A program made the position numbers and the translations under genes. Positions 10,811-22,300 of a DNA stretch of 64,000 nucleotides are shown in pieces. Source of the DNA: Procambarus clarkii. Its lineage: Eukaryota; Arthropoda; Malacostraca; Decapoda; Cambaridae. Position 1 is the stretch's first letter, and each line of letters opens with the position of its first letter. The DNA is taken from the NCBI RefSeq assembly GCF_040958095.1, contig NC_091219.1, positions 27,241,410 to 27,305,409 of the forward strand, read 5' to 3'. The notes under the pieces were generated by a model. It saw only the letters and a program-made list of their open reading frames with translations. It made no database searches and was not told the DNA's origin.

Positions 10811-11207
10811 TATCAGCTCATCGCTGCAGGCTGTCAGGCCATCGCTGCGGTCCGTCAGGCCATCGCTGCGGTCCGTCAGGCCATCGCTGCGGTCCGTCAG
10901 GCCATCGCTGCGGTCCGTCAGGCCATCGCTGCGGTCCGTCAGGCCATCGCTGCGGTCCGTCAGGCCATCGCTGCGGTCCGTCAGGCCATCGCTGCGGTCC
11001 GTCAGGCCATCGCTGCGGTCCGTCAGGCCATCGCTGCGGTCCGTCAGGCCATCGCTGCGGTCCGTCAGGCCATCGCTGCGGTCCGTCAGGCCATCGCTGC
11101 GGGCCGTCAGGCCATCGCTGCGGGCCGTCAGGCCATCGCTGCGGGCCGTCAGGCCATCGCTGCGGGCCGTCTGGCCATCGCTGAGGGCCGTCTGGCCATC
11201 ACTGTAG
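10811..11207. repeat. Minisatellite, 21-bp unit (GGCCATCGCTGCGGTCCGTCA), about 19 copies
   Basis: Central copies are near identical; the first is degenerate, the last few change GGTCCG to GGGCCG, then CTGG. As 21 is divisible by three, several frames on both strands stay open across the array; these are not genes. Confidence 0.95.
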
Positions 11208-11585
11208 GTTGTACCTGTATGTAAACATGACATTGTAGGTCTATCAGCACAGTGCTGTACACTATGAGCATGTCGCTGTACAGCCAAGAGGCCTGGCCCT
11301 TTAGCAGTAATATTCATCTTTAGTAGTACACAAAAATTGCCTTTTAGTGCAGCATTCAACATTAGGGAACCTGGGTGTATGTACTTTAATATTTGAGGAT
11401 GTAGTAGAACACAGTATTTCCGAGGCTCTTGGTGCCCCCACCCCACGCTAGTTCTGTGTGCTTCCACCTGGTTTTATTTTATTCACTATCATCATATTGA
11501 TTTATTTTTATTGATTTATATACAAGAAGTGACGTTGGGGTGTGAGAGTACATAACATTGGTGTTCTCACATTCTTGGAAAGCCA

Positions 11586-11850
11586 CTAACACACATAGCA
11601 TTTTGGGCAGATAAAGCATAGGTTGCACAATTTTTTTAATTGCTTAGGGAGTGAGTTCCATAGATTGGGTCCTATTATTTGCACGGAGCATTTGCACAAA
11701 TTTATTCCGACTCTGGGGATATCAAAGGAGATATTTATGTCTGGTGTGGTGCTCTTGGGTTCTATTACATTATCAAGGAAGCGTTTCAGATCAGGATTAG
11801 TTTGTAAGAACAAGGTTTTGTACATGTGAATAAAATCTAAAATTAGATTT
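11586..11850 (-). mobile_element. LINE (CR1/L2 group) C-terminal fragment
   Basis: The minus strand encodes an open 79-residue stretch with NPDLKRFLDNVIEP and GPNLWNSLPKQLKKL, like the end of LINE ORF2 proteins. It is the better-preserved copy of 5036-5300. Confidence 0.65.
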
Positions 11851-12039
11851 TAGGAATTCCTTTGATGGATATTGGTAGAACATTGTTCTTATGGTTATTA
11901 TAAACATAATAAAATTGGCAAATAATTACCTGTGAAGAAATATATACTGTATATTCAAATATTTTTTGTTGACTAGCAATTTATTCCATAATTCAGAATA
12001 TGTATACTGTATTATGATTGGCGCTTGTGAGAGCTGGCG

Positions 12040-12675
12040 GTGTGTGGTGCCACTTGTGAGAGCTGGAGTGTGGTGCCACTTGTGAGAGCTGGTGTAGGGG
12101 GGAGTGTGGTGCCACTTGTGAGAACTGGTGTAGGGGGGAGTGTGGTGCCACTTGTGAGAACTGGTGTAAGGGGGAGTGTGGTGCCACTTGTGAGAACTGG
12201 TGTAGGGGAGAGTATGGTGCCACTTGTGAGAGTTGGTGTGGTGCCGCTGGTGAGAGCTGGTGTAGAGGGGAGTGTGGTGCCGCTTGTGAGAGCTGGTGTA
12301 GAGGGGAGTGTGGTGCCACTTGTGAGAACTGGTGTAGAGGGGAGTGTGGTGCCACTTGTGAGAGCTGGTGTAGGGGGGAGTGTGGTGCCACTTGTGAGAA
12401 CTGGTGTAGGGGGGAGTGTGGTGCCACTTGTGAGAACTGATGTAGGGGGGAGTGTGGTGCCACTTGTGAGAACTGGTGTAGAGGGGAGTGTGGTGCCACT
12501 TGTGAGCGCTGGTGTAGGGGGGAGTGTGGTGCCACTTGTGAGAACTGGTGTAGAGGGGAGTGTGGTGCCACTTGTGAGCGCTGGTGTAGGGGGGAGTGTG
12601 ATGCCACTTGTGAGAACTGGTGTAGAGGGGAGTGTGGTGCCACTTGTGAGAGCTGGTGTAGGGGGGAGTGTGGAG
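12040..12675. repeat. Minisatellite, 36-bp unit (GTGGTGCCACTTGTGAGAAC...), about 17 copies
   Basis: The unit alternates AGAACT/AGAGCT/AGCGCT and GTAGGGGGGA/GTAGAGGGGA variants. The length is divisible by three, so long frames appear on both strands without being genes. It lies about 0.7 kb upstream of the MIPOL1 start codon. Confidence 0.95.
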
Positions 12676-12904
12676 CGTGGTGCTTCTTCAGTAACCTGCC
12701 TGAAAACAAATCCTTACAATATTGGCAACCTGATAGTGTCTCTGGTGTGACTTGTAGATATTTGATCATTGCAGTCCCTGTAGCCTTACCTTGCATATTT
12801 CACATTTTCAGTTTTCAGAATTAGTTGTGATTAAAGATTTGCTAAATGCAGTGTTTAATGTTAATTAGAAAAAGTAATTTTGTGGTAAGTGCAAAGTGAG
12901 TGAG

Positions 12905-13045
12905 TAAAGAGCAATGTCACAGGCAGTGACATAGGTTACCATGGTCCAGGGTGTGACAGGTAGTGACACTGGTTACCATGGTCCAGGGTGTGACAGGCAG
13001 TGACACTTATTACCAGGGTCCAGGGTGTAAGGGTGTGACAGTGAT
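12905..13045 (+). repeat. Short tandem array, unit about 37 bp (GTGACACTGGTTACCATGGTC...)
   Basis: Three to four diverging copies contain GTGACAGGCAGTGACA and TTACCATGGTCCAGGG. It directly precedes the MIPOL1 5' exon region. Confidence 0.75.
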
Positions 13046-13335
13046 TACCATCGTTCTGAGTATGATAAGCAGCATTACTGTACATTATGTAACACTAGAG
13101 TTTTGCCCCCCCCCCCCCCATGAACAATGTAAGATTGGCAATGTTGTATAAAAGTGCTACTCTTGATGCAGTAACATGATATTGTATCACTTATCACCTA
13201 GATGTTTTCATAAGTCGTCATATTTATATTGCTTGTGCATGTTTATCTTGTGAGATGTATATTGATGATGTTGGGTGAACAGGTCTGCCATAGAGAACCG
13301 CTCCCCATGTTGTGGATGCCGCCATACTGCAGACC

Positions 13336-13385
13336 ATGGACGACTTTTCTCAGCTTCACCTCACTTCCCCACCCTCCAGCCTCTC
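13336..13385 (+). CDS. MIPOL1: MIPOL1 coding exon 1 (residues 1-17)
   Basis: ATG in the context GACCATGG begins MDDFSQLHLTSPPSSLS and ends at CTC TC|GTGAGT. The split codon TC+G joins to exon 2 as Ser. A 5'-UTR part of the exon probably begins after GGGTGAACAG at about 13281. Confidence 0.75.
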
Positions 13386-16300
13386 GTGAGTATCTTCTTT
13401 TTCGGGATTTTAATACTTGTGGTAAAGAGGTTTAAAGAAGATACTTTGTGGAGCAGTGTTTAACCGTGTTCAAATCGGGTGCGGTTTTACTGCACCTGAG
13501 TGCAGTTAAAGGATGAGAGCTATGCTTGTGGTGTCCCATCTACCCTATAATGTGTTACATGACACTGAAACTGTTGACAGAAGTACAGTACATATGTATT
13601 TTGAACATACAGTTTATGCCTGTTAGATTAATCTGTTCTAAAAAATATATATGCAGCTTCCCTAGCTAATTCATTAGTCATATTCACACAAGTATTTCAT
13701 AAAGGTATATAATATAATTTTAAGTTTTATTGTACAGTTCTTTGCTAATCTAAATGTAAGGTGTAGCCTGCAGTGACTAAGTTACTGATGCATGTTTACT
13801 AGTGCATATAGTAACGAGGAAAAGTGGATTGAATATTTGTAAGTATTAAACTTTGCGCTCTTTAACTTGGTAAACATGGTATGTGGGCATAAACTTTGTT
13901 CTTTTAGCTTGGCAAAGATGAGATGTGGGGGTTAGAACATTAACAGCAGCTGTTCTATTGTATTTTGCAAATAATTTTTTTCTCAATATAATATTAAAGA
14001 AGAGAAAAGATGTAATGTTTTGTGAGTAATAAAGTACAGTTTAGTGTAGAGTTTATAAGCTGAGAGGTAAACCTGCCTCATTCTTCAAGTCTTAGCATGT
14101 CTTCAGCTGTTAGTGATGGCAAAAGCAGGTTATTCCATTAGTGTTGTTTTCTTTCATGTATTAATATGTAGAGAAGCTTGTACAGAAAATTCAGCCCATC
14201 CTCCTGTTTTGGTAGTACTTGTAGTGACAATGAGGACCATAGTATATACAGTGACACCTCGGCTTACGAATGCCCCTCTTTACGAACCTTTTGGGTTATG
14301 AGCCCAATTTCTTTGTAAAATCCGAATCGGGTTACTAACTTTGCCTCGGGAAACGAAGTTTGTTCATATGCGTATGACCGACCTAGCACATGGTGGTACG
14401 GTGGTACTTTTTGTTACATACCCCCCAGGAAGCAGCCTGTAGCAGCTGTCTAACTCCCAAGCACCTATTTACTGCTTGGTGAGCAGACCATCAGGTGAAA
14501 GAAACTGCCCTTTTTTTCCATCACCGTGGATCGAACCCGGAACCTCAGGACTACGGATCCCAAGCGCTGTCCACTCAGCTGTCAGGCCTCAGGCAGGAGG
14601 ATTGGTTGAGAAAATCACATCCCTAAATGTATAGCAGTTGGAGAGAGAGTGAAACAACAAGGGATATTTATACATATTTATTCTATATACAGATGCATTT
14701 TACATAAATATTGCAGAGACAAACATGCCAGTTATGTGGTTATTGTTTGCTAATTGAGAGCAATTTATCCACGTTGTAGGCATGCTAGAACAGTCGGAGA
14801 AGATGAAAGTGGTAGTGGTGAACGCTTTCTGGTGTGGATACACCACTAAAGCATATAACAAATTTATTAAAGCTCATAAGATTGGTTTATTGTGTCAATT
14901 TTTAGCTTTTAAATAAATGATTTTGTTCTATAGTCACTCATTGCAAATACAGTACATAGTTGATGTGTAAATATTGTGAAGTGTATTAGTAAATGCCCAT
15001 GTATCTGTTATTGCCTTCGCCTCAATAGGTAATTGTATATGGATCAGGTAAATTTCATAGATGCTTCCTTTTAATGGTTACATATCAACTGCTATAGTAA
15101 GTGTTAACTACCTTCTCACCATCCTTACCCCCTTGTACTTTACACCTGTAGGTGTTCCTTGCTGCATGTCATCCATCATGTTCACACACTTCATTATCTC
15201 ATCACTGTACATATGACATTAGCTATGCCAAATGAATATCATTATCAATTGATCAGTTAATCTTTAGTCATCATGGCCAGAGTTGTTTTCTGTTTCTATG
15301 TGAATGTTTCATAGGTTTCCTGTCAAATTTTTTGTTGTTATTTATAATTAGGTTAAACAAACATACAGTACTGACCTTTAAGAAAATACTAAATTAGGAG
15401 GCAAATGGTATTGAGGATGATGATGGTATCTCATAGATGCTGTAGTATCACAGGCACCGATGTTTAATATAGTTCTTGTCTTCTTTTATAATCTTGTTTA
15501 TAGTCCTAATGTTTTCTGCCTTATTTTGTTCTTGTGCACCAACCATGTATTTTTCCCCAATTTTTAACACTTATTGTATTTTAACCATTAAAGAAACTTA
15601 GGTTTGTTATAACTTCTGCAAGAAATGTGTCCATGTAGCATGCTGTAAATAGTTATAACTCAATTACCTCATTAAAGATTGACTTTAGTGAACCAGGGTT
15701 GTAACAAAACATTAAAGTAAGGTATGTATAGGCACACTTGATGCACATTTTGAAAACTGCCCGTATCAGGTGTTGAAGCTCTGCTGTCATGTTCATCGTG
15801 CACTCCTCAACACTAGTGCTTCTCCTGCATTTACCAATATTTTGTTTTATTCCTTATTTATAATGTTTCTTGGTGGCCAGTGCCACAGTATTGGTCACAT
15901 CTATTACCTGTAATCATCAGAAATTGGTCATGTGCAAGAGCTGTAATCAGAAACGAATGCATTTGGTAAACATGTTTGTGTTATCTTCATGTTGTGTATA
16001 CATTGTGCATGCTATTTTCTTCCCCAAAGTCATAATGATGCATGCTAGCCATTGTTATGTGTAGTGTAGTTATAAACTCATAGGCATGATTTTACAAATG
16101 CTGGGACAATATGGTTATCTCAAGTATGCGACATTGAAGCTGCATGTTGTGTGAAGTTTGCTTGGTGGCAGTTGTCAGCTTAATGTTAAGGGGTCACTAA
16201 CTTTGTTGCTCTTACTTTCAAAATCAACAATATTTATGTTACGTTCTAAATGGCTCGCTTATTCTAGGGACGGCTTGTTAGCACCCAGAGTGTCTACCCC

Positions 16301-19300
16301 CCCTGTCCCACGCCCTCGTAAATCTTCGTCACTATCCCTCAGCTCCACTCCCAAACACCCGCCCACTGCCCGCCACCTGCCTGCCACGCCTCACGCCAAT
16401 GGTCATGAACACCACCACAAGTGAGTACTCTAGCCTCTGCCCTAATTCATCCTCATCAATTTCATCATCCCCAAATATCATTATCATCAAAGCACAAAGA
16501 AATCACATTAACGTAATGTATCGATGAGAAAATCAGTCGGAGCCACGAGGAAGAAATATGGGTAAATCCTCCTCATGGCGCCTGTTGATTTTCCTCACTG
16601 ATACATCACGCTAATGGGATTTCTTTGTGAGTTTGAAAGAGATTTAAAGAAAAGCATAGGAGGAAGAATTCCTAGACTACAAGCCAGAGAGCATGGGGGT
16701 TGGGGGAAGTGTGTGATACCCTGGTTAGGCTTCAGTGGAAGCCTCAGGAACTCTTGAGATCTCAGTTGAATCCTAGGTTGCAACACTTGACTGTGTCGTG
16801 GTGTAGTGGTCTAGAGTGTGCCTGAGAGTAACCGGGCACAGGTTACTCTCATCCTCCTCATGACTCCTACTGATTTTCTCATCAATATTATTCCTAATAT
16901 CATCCTCAATATTATTATCATTTTCAATATCATTATTATTTTCAATATCAATATCATCCTCAATATCTTTATCATTTTCAATATTATCAGTACAGTATCC
17001 TCAAATATCATTATCAATATCATAATCATCAATATCATTATAATTTTCAATATCATTATCATTTTCAGTATTATCAATATCATTATCATCAATATCATTA
17101 TTAGTATCATTATCATCAATATCATTATTAGTATCATTATCATCATTATCATCCTCAATATCCTCCAGGGACCTGCCCAAAACGCTACGCGTACTAGTGG
17201 CTGTACAAGAATGTAACAACTCTTGTATATATTTAAAAAAATCATTATCATTATCATAATCTTTATCTTTGTAAGTATTAGTATCATTATAATCATTGCC
17301 ATAATATCATAATCAGTATCTTCATTATCATCATCACTAAAATCATTACCATTATAATCAGTATCATTATTTTCCTCTATCATCAATATCATTAAAATCA
17401 TGATAATTATGATGATGAAGTGTGAGGAGGTATGGGAACGAGGTAGTTTTGAGCGGTAGGTGTGAGATACACAAGTTAACCAGTGATGGTAGGCTTGATG
17501 TGTGTGTGTAGGGCAGGTGAAGAGCAAGCAAGTGCTAGTGGTGAGGCAGCTCGTGTGGCGGCACCAGCCTTCCTCCTCGACCTCCGGTGGTCTGCCTCTC
17601 AAATTTCACACAGAGTTTTATCCCGCCACCGATGCTTAGCTAAGAGCTTGTTGTTTTGTCCTCAGTTTTAAATAAAAGCGGCGTATTGAGCATTTGAATT
17701 GATTGAATTTTTGTTAAATTCAACATCATTTGTTGAATTTATGTTAACGTTTATGCATTATTGTGAGCCAGATGATGGAGTAGTAGCCAGAGGTAGTGGA
17801 GAATGTTGGGGGTTTAAAGAGAGTTAATGGAAAATAATTATACCTAACTTCCCTAGGTTTCTCTGTTATTTCCTTGAGGGTTAATGCCTAGCCTTCTTGT
17901 GAGAACTACAACTGTGGTGACAGAGGTGAAGGTGATGTCAGGGCACCGAGTGATGCATAGGGTTTGTTTGCCGTTTATTTGCCTGCTCACTTTTTTAGCC
18001 ACTTTTAATGTGTTGAAACATTATTTTCAGTAAAGCTATGGCATAGTAGAATTTGATGCACCAAATGAATTACTGTTAATGTATTATAGGGGCTAAACTT
18101 AAACATTATTATACAGTATTCACCAGTATTTCTACAGGGTGAAGGTCATAGTCCTCATCAGTGGTCTCTACTGATAGGCTCTAGAGCGGCTCTCTTTGGG
18201 CTCTAGAGTGCAGCCAGCTGCTAGGAAATAGGCTGGTGGAACAGGCTGGTGGAAACCACTTTAGAGGCTGGCCTCTCTTGAGTTGTAATAGAGACTAGGA
18301 AACCCCCTCTTCTCCTCTATTTCCTTCTGTTTTTGGGTTGGGCCTCTGGTATTGACTTTTGGGATTTGATTGCTTTGCTAGTTGGCACCAGGTCTCTGTT
18401 CTTTGTTGAGACCCTAACAAGTCTGATGGGAATGTGGGCTTGTAAATGGCCATCCACACTTCCATGGAAATAAACATTCCATTCACCTGTACTGTATGGG
18501 TCTCGAACCGACGCGTGTGATGCCGTAGCACAATCAACTAGGCTGTGAGCAGTCTTAAAAAGGAAAGTTTTCAGAAGCTGCATCCTGCTGTATACTGAAG
18601 TGCAGCAGGATGCAGCTTCTGAAAACTTTCCTTTTTAAGACTGCTCATAGCCTAGTTAATTGTGCTACGGCCTCACACATGTGGGATCCGCGATTCGAGA
18701 CATACAGTCCAGGTGAAGGGAATGTGGGCTTCCTTCCTTGTCCCTTTGTCTCTGTTGAAGAGAGAAGTTTTTGGGCTTTGAGGTTGCTGTAGTAGGGTAC
18801 ATAGGTGCCGATCCTCTGTGACATTTCTTTTGAATTTTTGCTTTGCAAAAATTCAGCTAAATTTTTATATTTTTTAACGAGCAATTAAAGAAACGGTCGT
18901 ATTCTGTAATCTAATTATTAACTAGCACTGCCTACATTATGGAGATGGAAGATGTTGAGTGTTAGTGGCAGCCTGGTCTACTTATTGAACAGTGCTTATC
19001 TATCAGTAACTACAGGGAAGTGAGAGTTAGCTCTTTGTGACCTCCCCCCCCCCCCACACCACAGGTTATGGTGTGGATGTCACTGCCATTGAGTTCCTCC
19101 CAGTCTCAGTAAGGTGGTATAGGTGTTCTGAACAATGCAAGAACAAACAAATCTAATGAGCTCATTTGCTTTAATGCATAATTCATAATCATGGTGCATT
19201 GTTTTAAGTTATTGCTGTAATTGCTATTCTCCCCTTGAAATTTTAGCAAGAGCAGTCGTGGTCACCATGGCATGCAGCGTGCTCCGTCGCTGGACTCGGC

Positions 19301-22300
19301 AACCCACCGGGATATTCCGCTCTCACCCATAACTCGATTACGAAATACACACAGTGACAGGTGAGTCAAGATCAATTAAACACTTAGGTGTTGTATTCCT
19401 AGAAATTTAATATAGTGTATCATTAGCATAAATGAGTTGCCATACTCATATATAAAAAAAACCAGGAGTCCCTAAACCCTTCACGTTTGTTCTAGCCATT
19501 TATGATAGGACTGTGTGAGACAATGAGGGGGGTTTTAAAGTGCTGTTCTATGTAAGATTTAAGATGTATGATTTGTTTTTCATCTTTCTAGCTCTGAGTC
19601 TGCCAATTGTCCATTAACTTTAAAAATTAATACTTATTTTTATTTTAAAATATTTTAGTTATATTTTTGTCCATATCATTTCACAAAATACAGTGCAATA
19701 AATGATAAACAATATCTCTCTGGTTTGCAGTGAAACAGAAGACGACAGTCCGCCTTCGCACCGCAGGAGTTCGTCCCGCCTCAGTAATGGCCCTCATCAT
19801 GGAAAACACTACAAGAAACCCCAGCAGCATTCCTATAGCCTTCCTGCTACCCCCAGAGTCAATGGAAGCTCTCATCAGTCGGGTCTCAATGGAAGTATTC
19901 CTCTTGGCACCTCTCCATCACATAGTGCCCTCCCATACCTTCTGGCATCACAGCTTTTTGATCAGACCAACACAGAAAACATATCGCCTAATAACAGCCA
20001 CTACATTACCTGCCAAGCTGGCATTAGCAACCTTGAGAACTCTGTGTTCCTGAGACAACAAGACTGTAAACTTACAGGTGCCATAGATTACAGCAGCCTT
20101 CCCCTCCCTCGTGAGGACCATGAACCAGTACGTAAACATCAGGATATGAGCAGACACATGAGTGAGCCATGTATAACACAAGCCCAAAGCTGTCTGGGCA
20201 GCAGTCATGCATACTCTCCCAAGAAAAGAGGAGTAAAACACAGGCCCAGGGTCAGTCTGTCTGGTAAAGAGAGTGGCTTTATGGACAATATTAAAGAAAG
20301 TGGGCAGAGTGAAGGCGAGACTGAAGAAATCAATGCTTTAGAAGTGCAGTGGAGATTTATTCAGACACTTGTGGCAGAGCTAAATGCAACAAAGGCTAAT
20401 AACAGAAAGCTGATGGCAGAATTGCACCAAGCCAAAATGGATGTTCAAGTTCTAAAAGCCTCGATTGACTCCTACACTGAGAATGGTCTTCAGCCTGGAG
20501 CAATAGCAGGTACTGTACTGCATATTTATGAACCTAACTGGGTGTCTATAACCATGGTGCTGGGTCACCATGGTGTCACCTGGGGGGGGGCCACTTCTGG
20601 CTGAAGATATGTAATCAGTTTTCCACTTGCATGGTCATTGGAAACTCAAGATTCACAGCTAGCAGGCTCTTTGTAGTCTTGAAGGATTTCCTCTTCAGTG
20701 GTTTCCTCTCCCTGCCTTTTTTGGCTTTGGTCCATTTAAGACAGTCAGTTCCTTTTCCTTAAGCTTTTTACTGGCATGTCTGATGTATGTTGAAGGGTTT
20801 TTTCTAGCTTTTATCATGCTGGTTAGGGGTGCTGGTTGTAAATATTTTTGTAGCTTCACATCAATTTTTGTGATATGCAACTGTTTGGACTGTGCTTAAA
20901 TACATCTTTCTCCTGAGGAGCCCAGTTTAGCAGGTTTATTTTTACGTTAGCTGAATGACGTATATGCTAATGTATGTTCTGTCCCAGTTATGTCCACGTA
21001 AATGGTGGAGGAACTAGACAATACTTTTGATTTTTTTGTATTTGCAGCACATTGAGCAGTCTTCATGTGAATCTGGTTGCATCTGCAGAAAACCATATGT
21101 GAGCACTCTTTATTTTACCATTCCACAATCGCAGTGCTTTTGGAGAAGATGCAATATGTTTTGACCAGAACCAGTGGAAGATAATTTTTGCCGGAAGTTT
21201 TATAGGCTGCATGCTTTTGCTTACTACCTTGAGGCCATTTACGTTTTGGTTCAAATCCCTGGTCTTGTGGTGGCCCAGTCAGGTTTGGCTTCCTGCCCTC
21301 ATCATGCAGAGGATTGGCCCTAGATATAATAAGGATATCTCCAGGTTCCTCTATGCATATCTTCCCATATTGAGTTACAAGGGTGAATCTAGTGCCACCT
21401 GTATAGGGAGCTTAGCTAGCATCATAGGGCTTCTTGTACTTTTATGAGGTCCACTATTGGGCTCTTCAATATCATTTTTCTTTTTTCTATAATAATGTGC
21501 ATTTCATGTACAGTATATTTAAACCCAGATTTTTTTTTTTTATAATGTCATTGAATGATTAGTTTATATTAGTTCTTTACATTGTATCCTCATCATCATA
21601 CATTCGTGTTACGTTGTTTTCATGACTTAGGTAAATAATTCACATGCTACGCGTACTAGTGGCTGTACAAGAATGTAACAACTCTTGTATATATTTAAAA
21701 AAAAAAAACATGTAAACAAACCAAACTAAAAATGTACTAAAGACATTATGAATAAATTTGTTGCATTTGTTTTTGTATGGTATAAGGTAGAGCAGTTTGT
21801 AAGCATATATTTTAATTAGCAGTTGGTTCTTGCTAACAACCCTGGTTAAATAAAACATTCTTTTTGTAACTCTTGTTCAAAATTTGTATTTGTTAGTCAG
21901 ATATAGCCATTATGATAGAAAAAAGTTTGCCCATTTTGATGGGAAGTGTGGAATAAGATAAGTGTGTGTACTTTTCAGAGATGGTTGGTCAGATCCATGC
22001 GGCTCAGAAAGTACGAGATGAGGCCATGATGGCGAGAATTAAACTTGCCAACGAGGAGCGAGATGCAGCTCTCACTCACAGCAGAGTGATGATGGAGAGG
22101 CTGAGTCTCTCGCCTCGGGGAGCTGGTGCACCCACCACCAATGTTGATGCTGCAGAACAAGTATGATGAAGCCTTGGGGTTTTTCTTGTATATTTTTATA
22201 CCTAAGTAATGTTGTGTGTTTTGCCATACCGTACTGTTCATCATCAACTTTTCACTGATAATTTAGTTTCTTTATCCCTATGCCTGCTGGCTTTTATTTA

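Noticed and set aside
10554-11467. Long open frames of 176-221 codons on both strands
   Set aside because: They run through the 21-bp minisatellite; a unit divisible by three keeps several frames open. No domain or splice context.
11993-12796. Frames of 236-267 codons on both strands
   Set aside because: Read-through of the 36-bp minisatellite.
17511-17600. Possible cassette exon of MIPOL1 (AGEEQASASGEAARVAAPAF)
   Set aside because: An acceptor-like GTGTAG precedes it, but there is no convincing donor and it is not needed for frame continuity.
16811-17602. Frame of 263 codons on the minus strand rich in Ile/Met
   Set aside because: ATC/ATT low-complexity sequence in an intron.
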